Of a stretch of DNA of 64,000 nucleotides, positions 34,072 to 44,700 are shown piece after piece. Both the position numbers and the translations under genes were made by a program. Source of the DNA: Fulvitalea axinellae (lineage in GTDB: Bacteria > Bacteroidota > Bacteroidia > Cytophagales > Cyclobacteriaceae); NCBI RefSeq assembly GCF_036492835.1, contig NZ_AP025314.1:2646010-2710009 (forward strand). The letters run 5' to 3'. The first letter of the stretch is position 1. Each line of letters begins with the position of its first letter. Below the pieces are notes generated by a model. The model did not search any database. It saw only the letters and a list, made by a program, of their open reading frames with translations, and had not been told where the DNA came from.

Positions 34072-37000
34072 TTAGATGCCCAACTTCAGCCCAAGCATTA
34101 CGGAACGCAATACCGGTACCTGTCCGTAATCGACGCCACGGCCAGTCATAGTGTTGCCGTACGCGATATCCGGATTGGTTCCCAGATAATTCGACAGCGT
34201 GAAAAGGTTACTGGCCGTCGCGTAAGCGCCCAAGCTGCGGATGATTTTGCTTCTGATCTGGAAATCGTAAGAAAAGCTCACGTTTTTCAGGCGGAAGAAA
34301 GACCCGTCCTCAATCCAACGGTCAGAGAAACGGGCGTTGCCCATCGGGTCCCCCAACATGGCTTTCGGCATGTCGGTCGGTTGCCCCTCGTAACGCCAAC
34401 GGCGCTGAACGGCCGTACTCTGGTTGAAATATCCCGAAGCGCTTTCCAATTGGCTTCTCTTATGGTTGAAAACCTCGTTGCCGTAAGCGTAGTCAAAAAG
34501 GAAGTTGAAGGTAAGGCGCTTGTAACGCACGCTACCGTGCACCGCTCCGAAGAAATCCGGCGTAGCGTTGCCGATAGACTCGCGGTCCGACTCGTCAATA
34601 ATCCCATCACCGTTAAGGTCGGCGAACTGAATATCTCCGGCTCCGAAAGAATTGCCGTAACGGTCTTCCAAGGACAGGGCTTCGGCTTGTTTTAACGAAG
34701 TAATCACACCCAATGAACGGTATCCGTAAAACTCGCCAATAGATCCCCCTACCCGGGTGATGATTTGGCCTCCGTTAATGTCCGTGACAAGGTGCTGTCC
34801 GTTGCGCGAATCGTTAAGGGAATTGTCTCCCAATTCCGTCACTTCGTTGTCGTTCATCGCAAAGGTGGTCCCGAGCGTTACGCCCAGGTCTTTGGTACGC
34901 AGGGCATCCACTGTCAATCCCGCCTCAAAACCGGTATTTTGCAAGGCGCCTCCATTGCTAACCAGAAGTTCGGTTCCGTAATACGTGTCCAAACGCTCGG
35001 TAGTCAGCAAATCGGTGGTTTCGGAGCGATAAGCATCAAAAGTCGCCTTCACCCGATCGTTCCATAACGAAAGATCCAAACCAACGTTCATCTGGGAAGT
35101 CTGTTCCCATGTCAGGCCAGTGCTCGGTATACTTCCTCTTACAATTCCTGAGATATTCAAGTATGGAATTCCCACATAAGAGAATCGCGAAGCGTAATAT
35201 CCGATATCCTCGTTACCGCTTACGTTGTAGCCAGCACGGATTTTCAGGTCGGAAACGGTTTCCAATCCTCGCATAAAGCTCTCCGAAGAAACTCTCCACG
35301 CACCCGATACATATGGGAAATATCCGAAACGGTTATCACGGCCGAATTTTGAACTTCCGTCTGCGCTAAGGCCAGCGTCGAGGTAATATTTGTCTTGGAA
35401 TGCATAGCTAAGTTTTCCGTAGAAAGTAAGCATGTTCCACTTTCCGTTCATCGGCAAAAGGCCTCTTAAGGATCCGTCACCGCGACCGATGGTCGTGAAT
35501 TTATCCGAAGCGGAATTTACGTCAGAAGCGATCTCATCTTCCAACTGACTAACCTTCACCCTGGATCCTGCCAAGGCCGAAACCCTGTGTTTCTGTTCGA
35601 AAGTTTTGTCATAAGCAAAAGAAAGCTCGGAAAGCACAGAGTAGAAGTTACGCTGGTTGTTACCCATCAAACTTTCGGCACTGCCGCCCAATTGAGGCAC
35701 AACACCAACACGCGGAACGAAAGATGACTCTTTCATGTTCATGATATCGGCGATGATCGAAGCTTTCGCGCTCAGGCTTTTCGTGATCCGTTGGTCCGCG
35801 GTCATACCGGCACGAAGGCGGAAGTTTTCATTCAACCCTTTCGCGTTTTGGATAAGCGCCGTCGGGTTACTCATCCCGAATGTTCCGTATTCGTCCAGAA
35901 AAGGAAGCTTGATGCCTTTCTCGCTTCGGCGGTAAACGCCCATCAACGGCGATTTGAAAACCGAAGCCAAAGTCGGGTTCACCGTAGCGTTAGGGCCTTG
36001 AGTACGGAGGTTCGAGCTCATTTTGGTCAAAGAAACCTGCGGACGTACCAAAAGGCTTCCCAACAGCCTCATCTTGGCGTTCATCCGGATATCGAACGAT
36101 TCGTAATCCGTGTTCTTCACAACTTCTTGGTTATTGGCATAACCTACCGAGAAGTTATAAGACGTCACTTCGTCACCACCCTGTACGTTGGCCGAATAAC
36201 GGTTCATAATGCCCGTTTGGTAAACTTCGTCTTGCCAATCGGTGTCATTGCCGTAGCGAAAAGCCTCGGCGCCAACGGAACGGCTCAACAAAAACGGGTA
36301 TTTTTTCTCGATCTGAGAATAATCGAGACCCGAGCTCAGAGCTTGGTCCAAAGCGTAGGAACGGAAAGCCGAAGCGTTCATCACTTCCGATTTTTCAGGA
36401 GCGAAGGAAACACCAAAATCCGCACTGAAGTCTACACGGGTGTTTTTTACGTCACTGTCTTTGGTGTAGATGAAAATCACTCCGTTATTGGCCAAAGATC
36501 CGTACAGCGAAGCCATTCCGTCCTTAACTACCGTCACTTGCCCGATGTCCTTGATTTTAATGGAAGACAACGGATTGTAAAAGTTTCCTTCCAAAGCGGT
36601 AAGCTCTCCCAAACGGGTTTCGAAAATCACCCCGTCCACTACAATCAGCGGTTCGGTATTGGCGGAAGCCGAAGAAGCCCCGCGCAATGTCATAGTAGAA
36701 CCCGATGCGGAAACTCCCGAACGGCTATTTGACAAAAGCCCGGGAACAAGCCCGCGCAACGCATTGTCGAGGGTGAAATACCCGCGTTCGCTCAATTGCT
36801 CACCTGTAATTGTCACCGACGACCCCGGAGCTTCGCCCGGCGCAAAATTGCCAAACGGAGTCCTTACGCTTTCCGGCGTTTTGTCCAAAACCTTTTTGGA
36901 CAGCAAAATATCCACTTTGGACTTGCCGTGGAGGTACACCCTTTTGGATACGTAGTCGGCGAAGGAAAACTCCAGCGCCACTTCTTCCTTGGAAGAAATC

Positions 37001-37194
37001 GCCAGCGAGTAGCGCCCTTGCGCATCGGTAAACACCGACACGCCCTGGCTACCGATCAGGTTGACGACTACGCCCTCTAACGGCACGCCCTCATGGGTGT
37101 CGATGACGGTGCCCGACACTTGCTCCTGCGCAAAAGCGTGACCGCACAGGAACAACATCGCAAGCGTCATTATTTTTATGGAAATATGTTTCAT
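34072..37194 (-). CDS. SusC-family TonB-dependent transporter (region 4, second pair)
   Basis: This 1040-residue outer-membrane transporter has a signal peptide ending near GHAFAQ, a carboxypeptidase-regulatory-like domain (about 24-100; VSGTVIDTHEGVPLEGVVVN), a plug domain (about 120-260; LRGASSASANTEPLIVVDGV), and a barrel ending LMLGLKLGI. It has no STN domain, so it is not expected to signal through FecR. In the plug the usual SYGSRGANGV-type motif is replaced by the unusual variant SLYGSLANNGVIFIYTKDSD. It follows an intercistronic hairpin after the FAS1 gene and precedes SusD by 10 bp. Confidence 0.93.
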   Translation of the reverse strand: MKHISIKIMTLAMLFLCGHAFAQEQVSGTVIDTHEGVPLEGVVVNLIGSQGVSVFTDAQGRYSLAISSKEEVALEFSFADYVSKRVYLHGKSKVDILLSKKVLDKTPESVRTPFGNFAPGEAPGSSVTITGEQLSERGYFTLDNALRGLVPGLLSNSRSGVSASGSTMTLRGASSASANTEPLIVVDGVIFETRLGELTALEGNFYNPLSSIKIKDIGQVTVVKDGMASLYGSLANNGVIFIYTKDSDVKNTRVDFSADFGVSFAPEKSEVMNASAFRSYALDQALSSGLDYSQIEKKYPFLLSRSVGAEAFRYGNDTDWQDEVYQTGIMNRYSANVQGGDEVTSYNFSVGYANNQEVVKNTDYESFDIRMNAKMRLLGSLLVRPQVSLTKMSSNLRTQGPNATVNPTLASVFKSPLMGVYRRSEKGIKLPFLDEYGTFGMSNPTALIQNAKGLNENFRLRAGMTADQRITKSLSAKASIIADIMNMKESSFVPRVGVVPQLGGSAESLMGNNQRNFYSVLSELSFAYDKTFEQKHRVSALAGSRVKVSQLEDEIASDVNSASDKFTTIGRGDGSLRGLLPMNGKWNMLTFYGKLSYAFQDKYYLDAGLSADGSSKFGRDNRFGYFPYVSGAWRVSSESFMRGLETVSDLKIRAGYNVSGNEDIGYYASRFSYVGIPYLNISGIVRGSIPSTGLTWEQTSQMNVGLDLSLWNDRVKATFDAYRSETTDLLTTERLDTYYGTELLVSNGGALQNTGFEAGLTVDALRTKDLGVTLGTTFAMNDNEVTELGDNSLNDSRNGQHLVTDINGGQIITRVGGSIGEFYGYRSLGVITSLKQAEALSLEDRYGNSFGAGDIQFADLNGDGIIDESDRESIGNATPDFFGAVHGSVRYKRLTFNFLFDYAYGNEVFNHKRSQLESASGYFNQSTAVQRRWRYEGQPTDMPKAMLGDPMGNARFSDRWIEDGSFFRLKNVSFSYDFQIRSKIIRSLGAYATASNLFTLSNYLGTNPDIAYGNTMTGRGVDYGQVPVLRSVMLGLKLGI

Positions 37195-37225
37195 TCCTTA
37201 TTGTTTTATCTATCAAAAAGTGAAA

Positions 37226-37279
37226 AGGGTACGGGCGGAAGCCTCACCATTAGCCTCCGCCACGAGGAGGACGTACCCT
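37226..37279 (-). terminator. Intercistronic hairpin between FAS1 and SusC genes
   Basis: AGGGTACG (37226-37233) pairs with CGTACCCT (37272-37279), with a nested GGCGGA/TCCGCC stem. The outer right arm overlaps the FAS1 stop codon. On the minus strand it is followed by the U-rich CCTTTTCACTTTTTG. It probably attenuates transcription between the first and second halves of the locus. Confidence 0.6.
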
Positions 37280-38783
37280 ATTCTTTCACCGGGACGAAGA
37301 AAAGTTTGTTGAGACACAGCTCGTAAACTTCCATCGGCTCGTTGTCGTCGTCCAAGATCTCTTTCGGATCAGTGACTTCGAAACGGATAGTCCTTTCGCC
37401 GAATTCCGAAAATCTCAGGATTTTGACAAAATCGTTGTTCCAGCTTCCCGACGGAGTGTAACGCGGATCGATCAATTCGCCGTCCACAAAAACCGCCGAT
37501 TGGCCGCTTTTTCCTTTCACTCCGCTGATCACCACCCTGTGGTGGCCCGCCATGGAAGCGTCGAGTTTATACTCAACCCAAAAAGGATTCTCAGAACGGA
37601 AGTGGAGAGCGATATCGCCGGTAGCTTCGTTCGATACAGGAGTACGGGAAGGGTCTTCCTCGAAACCGTTGCTCGGAGGAGCCGTCTGGCCGATGAGGCC
37701 CGCAGTCAATCCTGTCTGGAAACCGAGTTCGTGGGTTACGGTTCGGCCCATAACGTGAGACATCAGGAGCTCCGGCCTATTGATACTGTAAGAGAGCCCG
37801 TTGCTGTAACGCTCCGGATCTTTGGCAAACCACTCCGCGGTCATGATCAGACGAATGCCGTTCGTAGCCATAATGGTGTCTCCCGCTTTTCTGCCTTCCG
37901 TCTTTTCGGCGAAAATGCTGGACTCTATGATTTTGTTTTTGACTTTGTCAACAAAACCTTCTTCATCCTCAAAATAATCGGGCAGGTTTTCGGCTGATGT
38001 ATAATAGCGTTCCACCATCCGGTCATAGGCGCTTTCCACGGCTTGGTCAGAGTAAACGAGATTTGAGTAACGCAAGTCCTCGCCGTTGAGATTTCCGTAA
38101 GCGTTCAGGAATTTATATCCCAGATAAAATACAGAGTCATAAATCGTTTGTCCGTATTTATCCACACCGATAGGGAAACTCTTGTCGCGATCAAGAATAA
38201 GCGTATCCTTCAAAGCCACCGACTTGTACTTGGCATATTCGTCATCCATTTCCCTGATACTTTCGAAGAGGTTTTTCTTTGGAGCCAAAGCGCCTTCCAG
38301 AAAATACACCACTCCGTTTTCGCAGAAAACAGGTTCTCCGGCACTTTCCACCATGCGATCCAGGCTTAGGCCCGAGCCCGCCACTTTCGTGGCCCAGATG
38401 TTTTTGCCGTTATAGAGCGTCTTTACGTATTGGTCCGGCTGTTCGTCCATTCCGCTGGTGTACAGCTGGGTGTTGCCGATATGGTAAGCCAATACGCTTT
38501 TCATTGAATCTTCCGAGATGTTATACGCATTCAGCGCCGATTCTTTTGGCAAGAAAACCGTAACGGGTCTTCCGTTCGAAACGCTGTCCATATAACCGTG
38601 CTTGCGCAAAAGGTCGGCAAAGAAGCGGTATTCCGGTTTCGAATCCAGATAACCGCCCACCGTCTGCGATTCTACGCCACCGCGTCCTCCGTCGTAGTGT
38701 TCGGCGGGGTCGTCGCATGAGGCTAGGCCCAAAACCGCCAACGCGCAAGCCATCACGATGTTTTTAATTTTATCGCTATGCAT
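37278..38783 (-). CDS. FAS1 (fasciclin)-domain lipoprotein with C-terminal beta-sandwich (first of two tandem)
   Basis: This 501-residue lipoprotein has a lipobox GLASC with Cys23. A FAS1 domain occupies about 43-175, showing RFFADLLRKHGYMDSVSNGR, TVFLPKESALNAYN, SVLAYHIGN and a YFLEGAL stretch where the second conserved FAS1 box lies. A second, more diverged FAS1-like unit follows to about 370. The C-terminal 120 residues (EYKLDASMAGHHRVVISGVK, SAVFVDGELIDPRYTPSGSW, GERTIRFEVTDP) look like a carbohydrate-binding-module-type beta-sandwich. FAS1 domains are adhesion or binding folds. It is co-transcribed with the next FAS1 gene (7-bp gap) and follows SusCD. Confidence 0.88.
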   Translation of the reverse strand: MHSDKIKNIVMACALAVLGLASCDDPAEHYDGGRGGVESQTVGGYLDSKPEYRFFADLLRKHGYMDSVSNGRPVTVFLPKESALNAYNISEDSMKSVLAYHIGNTQLYTSGMDEQPDQYVKTLYNGKNIWATKVAGSGLSLDRMVESAGEPVFCENGVVYFLEGALAPKKNLFESIREMDDEYAKYKSVALKDTLILDRDKSFPIGVDKYGQTIYDSVFYLGYKFLNAYGNLNGEDLRYSNLVYSDQAVESAYDRMVERYYTSAENLPDYFEDEEGFVDKVKNKIIESSIFAEKTEGRKAGDTIMATNGIRLIMTAEWFAKDPERYSNGLSYSINRPELLMSHVMGRTVTHELGFQTGLTAGLIGQTAPPSNGFEEDPSRTPVSNEATGDIALHFRSENPFWVEYKLDASMAGHHRVVISGVKGKSGQSAVFVDGELIDPRYTPSGSWNNDFVKILRFSEFGERTIRFEVTDPKEILDDDNEPMEVYELCLNKLFFVPVKE

Positions 38784-38790
38784 GTTTAAA

Positions 38791-40293
38791 TCACTTTACG
38801 GGTTTGAACACTAGTCTGTCTAAGCTTAACCTGCCTCCGGCCACCGACTTGAGCATGAACTTATGGCGTCCGTTCTCCGTGAAAGTATAGCGCCCTATCG
38901 GCACGTTCCAAGCCGGCGGATAGACTAAGTTTTCGCTACGTTGACCGTCGATCCAAGCAGACATGGTTGCCCGGAAGTTACCGCTACCTGAACGGAAGCT
39001 GATATCGTATGTGCCCTTCAAAATCGGGCGGGTCGTATATTCAAACCATCCGGATTCGGCCACGTAACAGTTCAGGTGGTCAGAACTATTGTTGCGGTAC
39101 ATATACACGAACTGCGTATAGCCTTTGGCTCTCCAGCGTTCAACCTTGTCGACATATACCACTTCCTGGTCATTTGACGCTACCTGAAAACCGTAAAGCT
39201 CAGGCACGGCGATGATATCGTCCTCCACCAAAATCGGATCGAATTCGGCTTCGAACAACACGTCTTTCACGTCGTGGATAGTGGCGTTTTTGGATTGCAT
39301 ATCAAGATTGTAAACATCAAGGGTATTCGCTCCTTCGAACACTTCGTTTCCGAAGTCGTCAATTTGGGTATTGATAAAATATCCGTCAGAGTTTTTGATC
39401 ATTTTCACCATCGAAGATCCGACAGTGAGCAAAATATCCGTCTTGAACCGATCGGAAAACAACTTGCCCGAGATCACGTGGTTACGGACGAAACGGTTCA
39501 GCTTGTTATCCCTTGAAGTATAATCATTACCGGCGCCGAGTTTTTCCACCAAACCGGCGAAATCCTCGATTCCTTTGGCTTTATAAACCTCATCCGGTTC
39601 GGCCAAAACGGTATACAGCACGCGAGTTCCTTTTTCGGTCGTCTCAAGTTCCAGAGTGTCGATCAAGCCCGTTTTCTCAATCGCTTCGGTCAAGATTCCG
39701 TATTTGCCCAAATCTTTCAACGTTCCGTGAACGCCCTTGGAAATCGGTTCCACCGGGCGGTCCAGAATATGTAAAAAGCCGTTTGAGCATTCGATGTCCC
39801 GCTCGAGAATGGTTGATTTCTGGTTTACCTTCAAACCGTTCAAACCTTCGCTACCAAAAGCTACCACGAGTTTGTTACCGTTCATAGTGGTATCGCTCAT
39901 CGGGCCTTGGCGGAAAGAGAAGCTCTCGAAGCCGGTCATTACCGTATGCGTACGGACCAATAGATCCACATAGTCTTTTTCAAGACCATCCACACCCGAA
40001 ACGCCCAGCTCTGAATAGAAAGCCTCCATAGCGTCGTTTTTACAGGCCAAAAAGGTGTAATTGCCACGAGCGGCCAACAGACCGTAGTATTTTGAGGCCC
40101 TCAACAATTTGGTCCATTCGGAAAACTCGCCGTTGCCTTCGTTTTCAAAATACTCGGTTACGGTCCGCAACTTCGTATCTTCGAAAACCGCGCCTCCGTT
40201 GTCGTTGTCGCATCCCGTGAATATAAACAGCGCCAGCATCAGGCCCAGACAGGCGACACGGAAAGCGCGGATTTTTTTCGCCATCCTATTCAT
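38791..40293 (-). CDS. FAS1 (fasciclin)-domain lipoprotein with C-terminal beta-sandwich (second of two tandem)
   Basis: This 500-residue lipoprotein has lipobox IFTGC (Cys28 from the ATG at 40293). Two FAS1 domains are visible. The first is at about 45-165 (FSEWTKLLRASKYYGLLAAR, YTFLACKNDAMEAFY, SNGFLHILDRPVEPIS). The second is at about 168-330 (TLKDLGKYGILTEAIEKTGL, YTVLAEPDEVYKA). The C-terminal 115 residues form a beta-sandwich-like segment (HLNCYVAESGWFEYTTRP, GRYTFTENGRHKFMLKSVAG) analogous to the end of the neighbouring FAS1 protein. The ATG at 40293 overlaps the SusD stop by 8 bp. An in-frame ATG at 40284 lies just after it. Either way translation is likely coupled to SusD. Confidence 0.88.
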   Translation of the reverse strand: MNRMAKKIRAFRVACLGLMLALFIFTGCDNDNGGAVFEDTKLRTVTEYFENEGNGEFSEWTKLLRASKYYGLLAARGNYTFLACKNDAMEAFYSELGVSGVDGLEKDYVDLLVRTHTVMTGFESFSFRQGPMSDTTMNGNKLVVAFGSEGLNGLKVNQKSTILERDIECSNGFLHILDRPVEPISKGVHGTLKDLGKYGILTEAIEKTGLIDTLELETTEKGTRVLYTVLAEPDEVYKAKGIEDFAGLVEKLGAGNDYTSRDNKLNRFVRNHVISGKLFSDRFKTDILLTVGSSMVKMIKNSDGYFINTQIDDFGNEVFEGANTLDVYNLDMQSKNATIHDVKDVLFEAEFDPILVEDDIIAVPELYGFQVASNDQEVVYVDKVERWRAKGYTQFVYMYRNNSSDHLNCYVAESGWFEYTTRPILKGTYDISFRSGSGNFRATMSAWIDGQRSENLVYPPAWNVPIGRYTFTENGRHKFMLKSVAGGRLSLDRLVFKPVK

Positions 40294-41785
40294 AGTAAGG
40301 GTTTTGTTTAAGTTGCGGATTGCTTCTCAATTCGTCAATGTGGATCGGCAGGTAGTAACTGTCCGGATCCGAGAGCAAACTTTTCCATTTCGGAGCTTCG
40401 GCCGGATCCACACGTGAAATCATCACGTCGATGATTTTTGTGGAACGCTTGTAATTGCCTCGCTTGGCGCAACGCAAAAGGTCGAACCAACGCTTGCCTT
40501 CGAAGGCGAACTCAAGAGCGCGTTCCTGCAAAATGGCGTCTTCCGAATCTTCCAAACTTCCGTTAAGGATCTTTGGCCCCAAACCGGCCCGGTTCCTTAC
40601 TTGATTAAGAAGCTTTTGCGCGCCAAAAGTATCTCCTGTCTCAAGCAGAGATTCGGCTTTCATCAAAAGAATATCAGCATAGCGGTAAATGATCCAGTTA
40701 GCGTCGCGAAGATCCCCTTTCTCGAATTTCAGTATGCTTTCTTGCGTGGTTAAGTCATCGTCGCCCAACACAAGAGCGCTAATTCTCAAATCATCTTCAC
40801 CGTACAATTCGGCTACCTGGTCACTGATCTCAAACGCGGGCTCATGGTTATTGCTTCCGTCGGACCCGCCAAAGAGTTTCCAATATGAATTGAACTGGTT
40901 GAGTGGCTTGCTGAACTGGACTTCCAGAATGTTTTCGGCCACATTCCCTTCTTTAAAAATCCTCAGGTATTCGGATTCGGCGTTGAAATTTTTTTTCTGC
41001 TCTTCCGTCCAATTCGGATCAACCTCGGCCATCAAAGAATATGTGGAGGCGTTTATGACCTTGTCGCAATAGAGAATGCTCTTGTCATATTTCTCATCCC
41101 ACAAAAAGATGTCGGCCAACAAAGCCCTAACCGCCGCTTTTGTACCGTACGCTTTTCCCGGCTCCACTTCCGAGAAACCGCGCGGGGCGTAGCGTTCAGC
41201 CCATTCCAAATCCTTTTCCAATTGGGCGAGGATTTCCGCTTCGGAGCTTTTCGGGAGATAAACGTTCACTTTGTCAGTGTCGGTAGGCTCCAATTGCATC
41301 GGGACCTCGCCGAAGGTTCTCAAGAGGTAGAAATAAGCCAACGAACGCTGGAAATACGCTTCGGCCAAATAGGAATTCAACTCCTTGGCTGTCAGCGAAA
41401 GGTCCGAAGCCCGGACCGAAGGGGCGTACTTGAGCACCGTATTAGCATAATTGATAATCTGGTACATTCCGCCCCATTTCAACACCTCGTTGTTGTCGAG
41501 GATTTCCAGGTTCATTATCCTTTTATAGGCTTTGCCATGGTTTTCAATGTTGTTTCCGTACTTGACAAAATCGGAACGGATTTCACCCCAAAGAAACATC
41601 GTGTTCACTTCCGCCTGCATTTTCTGATAGCCTGCGTTCAGTGCCATACGGATGTCTTCTTTGGATTTCCAATAGTCGTCTACCGTGATATCGTCCTGAG
41701 GTTCAAGCTCCAGCCAGTCACTGCAGGAACTCAAGGACATAACCAAGGCCACGACAAAATATATCTGCAATCTTATAGTCCTCAT
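40286..41785 (-). CDS. SusD/RagB-family lipoprotein (region 4, first pair)
   Basis: This 499-residue surface lipoprotein has lipobox SLSSC (Cys21). Family features include DWLELEPQDDITVDDYWKSK at the N-terminus, YFQRSLAYFYLLRTFGEVPM, WIIYRYADILLMKAESLLET and RALEFAFEGKRWFDLLRCAK. It begins 3 bp after the SusC stop. Its own stop overlaps the start of the downstream FAS1 gene. It is expected to form a lid on the SusC barrel next to it. The substrate is unknown. Confidence 0.95.
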   Translation of the reverse strand: MRTIRLQIYFVVALVMSLSSCSDWLELEPQDDITVDDYWKSKEDIRMALNAGYQKMQAEVNTMFLWGEIRSDFVKYGNNIENHGKAYKRIMNLEILDNNEVLKWGGMYQIINYANTVLKYAPSVRASDLSLTAKELNSYLAEAYFQRSLAYFYLLRTFGEVPMQLEPTDTDKVNVYLPKSSEAEILAQLEKDLEWAERYAPRGFSEVEPGKAYGTKAAVRALLADIFLWDEKYDKSILYCDKVINASTYSLMAEVDPNWTEEQKKNFNAESEYLRIFKEGNVAENILEVQFSKPLNQFNSYWKLFGGSDGSNNHEPAFEISDQVAELYGEDDLRISALVLGDDDLTTQESILKFEKGDLRDANWIIYRYADILLMKAESLLETGDTFGAQKLLNQVRNRAGLGPKILNGSLEDSEDAILQERALEFAFEGKRWFDLLRCAKRGNYKRSTKIIDVMISRVDPAEAPKWKSLLSDPDSYYLPIHIDELRSNPQLKQNPYYE

Positions 41786-41788
41786 CGC

Positions 41789-44700
41789 TTAGAAAATTAA
41801 TGTGAGACCCATGGTGTACGTGCGGCTTGGAGGAGTACGGGCATTGTCCACTCCGAAGAAGAAAAGTCCCGATCCCAACGGTACTTCCGGGTCCTGACCA
41901 CTGTAATCCGTAAAGGTGTACAGGTTATAAGCCGTGAAAAACAAGGTCAGATCCTGAAGCTTGTAGCGTTGGAGCCATTTGCGTTCGAAACGATAATCTA
42001 ACGAAAGGCTTTTCCAGCGCAGGTAAGACCCATCCTCCACGAAACGATCCGAACCGAGCCAGTTATAGCCCTTGTCGAATACGGCGCGAGGCATATCTGT
42101 CTCGTCGCCCGGATTTCTCCAACGCCTCATAGTCGCTTGGTTTTGGTTGGCCGTACCAAACATGTTTTCCGAACGCATTCTGGCCATGTTCACGATGTCT
42201 TGCCCCATTCTGTAATGGAAATTAGAACTCAACCGCAAACGCTTGTATGAAACCCTAAAACCGAATCCGCCTGTAAAATCCGGATTACTGGAACCCAAAT
42301 ACACTACGTCGCTCTCATTGATCACACCGTCGTTGTTGATGTCCTGATATTGGGCATCACCGCCCACAAAACGGTAGTTCGATCCGCCCATAAGCATACG
42401 CAAAGGCTGACCTGTAGAAGGATCTATAACCGTTTCCCCGAACTTGTCACGTACAATAGCGTCGGATGAGGTTTTATATACACCCAGAAATCGGTATCCG
42501 TAAAAACCGCCAATCGGGTCGCCTTCACGCACCCTGACGGCGTATTGTCCGTTATCCAGCACGTTTCCGCTTTCCGGCGAAAAGTTCTCCGGGATTTCAC
42601 GAACCGTGTTGATGTTTTTGGAAATATTGAAAGAGAGATCCGCTCTCCAATCCTTGGTTTTCAAAGGAGTGGCCCTAAACGAAAACTCGACTCCCCTATT
42701 TCTCATTTCCCCTTGGTTACGGGTCATGCTCGAATAACCCGACGAAGTCGGAATCCCCATGGTCCAAAGCAGGTCGGAGCCGTCTTTCTGATACACGTCA
42801 AACTCAAAAGTCAAACGATTCTCGTAAAACGATCCTTCCAACCCGAAGTCAACTTGCTTGGTAAGTTCCCATTTGAGATTGTTGAGTCTGGCGTTTGCCG
42901 GCCTTACCACATTGTATCCCGCATAAGAACCTCCCGCTTGGTAGATACTGTAATGGTTGAATCCGCCAGGAGCGCGACCGTTCACACCAAAGCTACCGCG
43001 AATCTTAAGTTGGTCGATCCAAGTAAGATCTTTCAAGAACGGCTCTTCGGAGATCCTCCACGCAACACTACCGAACGGGAAAGCGCCCCATTTGGTATCG
43101 GGACCAAAGTTGGAACTGGCATCCATACGGGTACCGACTTCCATCAAGTATTTGTCTTTCCATTTGTAAAATATCCGGGCCAATCCCCAAACGCCTCTTG
43201 ATTCGGAATTGCTTGCGCCCAAGCCGTTCGGAGCCAAACCACCGGCACCCGGCGAGTTGAATTCGCCGGAAGGCAAACCGCCAGCGACTACGCTGTAAGA
43301 CGATCCCCTGCGAATATTCGCTCCCCATTGGCCCAAAACGGATAATTGGTGGTTCGGGCCCAAGTTCGGCGTGTAGATTACGTTTGTAATCGACTGTACG
43401 TTGAACATCTCATTGGCGCCTTTATGCGCAACATTGGTCGAATTCAACGACCAGTCGGCGCTTGAGGCCTCCACGGGAAGGAACTTGGTAGTGGTTCCGT
43501 TAACCACGTCAAAAGAAATATCCGTATTCAGCTGAAGCTGGTCAGTAAGCGCATAACGAGCTCTGAAAACAGAACGAAAGCGATTTTCCAAATAATTATG
43601 ACGCGCTTCGTTGATTACGGCTACGGGATTATACAAACCTCCCGCTCCCGGATTCAGCGGATCACGCCTAATCTCGAAAGCGTCAGTTCTGGTATCCAAG
43701 AAATAACGTCCGGTCAAATTGTTGGCCGTGTCTCGCTCGTAAATACTCTGGTTCGGCATTTTCTGATACGCAACCGAACGCTCATCACCGTAATAGCTCT
43801 TGTCATTGTCTGATCTTGTATAAGAAAAGTCGGTGCTTACGAGCAAACGCTTTGACACGTTGTAGTCAAGGTTGGCACGGAAAGAAAGGCGTTGCAAGTT
43901 GGTGCCTATTGTCGTCCCTTCCTGATCCATGTAACCCATGGCTACACGATAACGGGCTTTGTCGCCACCGCCCGAAACCGAAAGGTTATGCTCATCGGTA
44001 CGGGCAACTTTTGTTATAGCCTCAAGCCAATCCGTATCTTGATTGTAATTGTGATACAAAGGCCAAGATTTGTCTTGCTTCAATTCGTAGAACTTACCGT
44101 CCGGAAGCGGATACCCGCCAACGTTAAACCTCGCGTCAGTCTGAAGCGTGACATAATCGCCTCCACCCAACATCGGGATAGCGTCCGGTTGCTGAGCGAT
44201 GTAGCCTTTGTAATTATACTGAACACGAGGCTTCATTTTACGGCCACGGCGCGTAGTGATCTGGATAACACCATTGGCAGCTTTCGCTCCCCAAATAGCG
44301 GCTGAGGCGGCGTCTTTCAATATCTCAATACTCTCGATGTCGCTTGGCGGAATTGACAGCAAAGCGCCAAAGTCACGCTGGTCAGCTGAGTTGAAATCGA
44401 AATTGTTATCGATCTGAACATCGTATGGCAGACCGTCAAGGATAATCAGAGGTTCGCGATCCCCATTAATGGTCGCTGTACCGCGAATACGGATTTGGGT
44501 ACCGGCCCCCGGGTCACCTGAAGCGGCCGTAATGTCCACGCCGCTGATCTCGCCCTGAAGCATCTCACCGACCGAAGCCACACCCATAGGCGCCAAATCG
44601 TCGATTTTCACTTGGGCGATTGCCGTTGGCTTATCTCGCAAAGAGACAAAGCCGTCGCTGGTATAGCGCTCTTCCTGCACCACCACCGTTTCCAGTTTCG

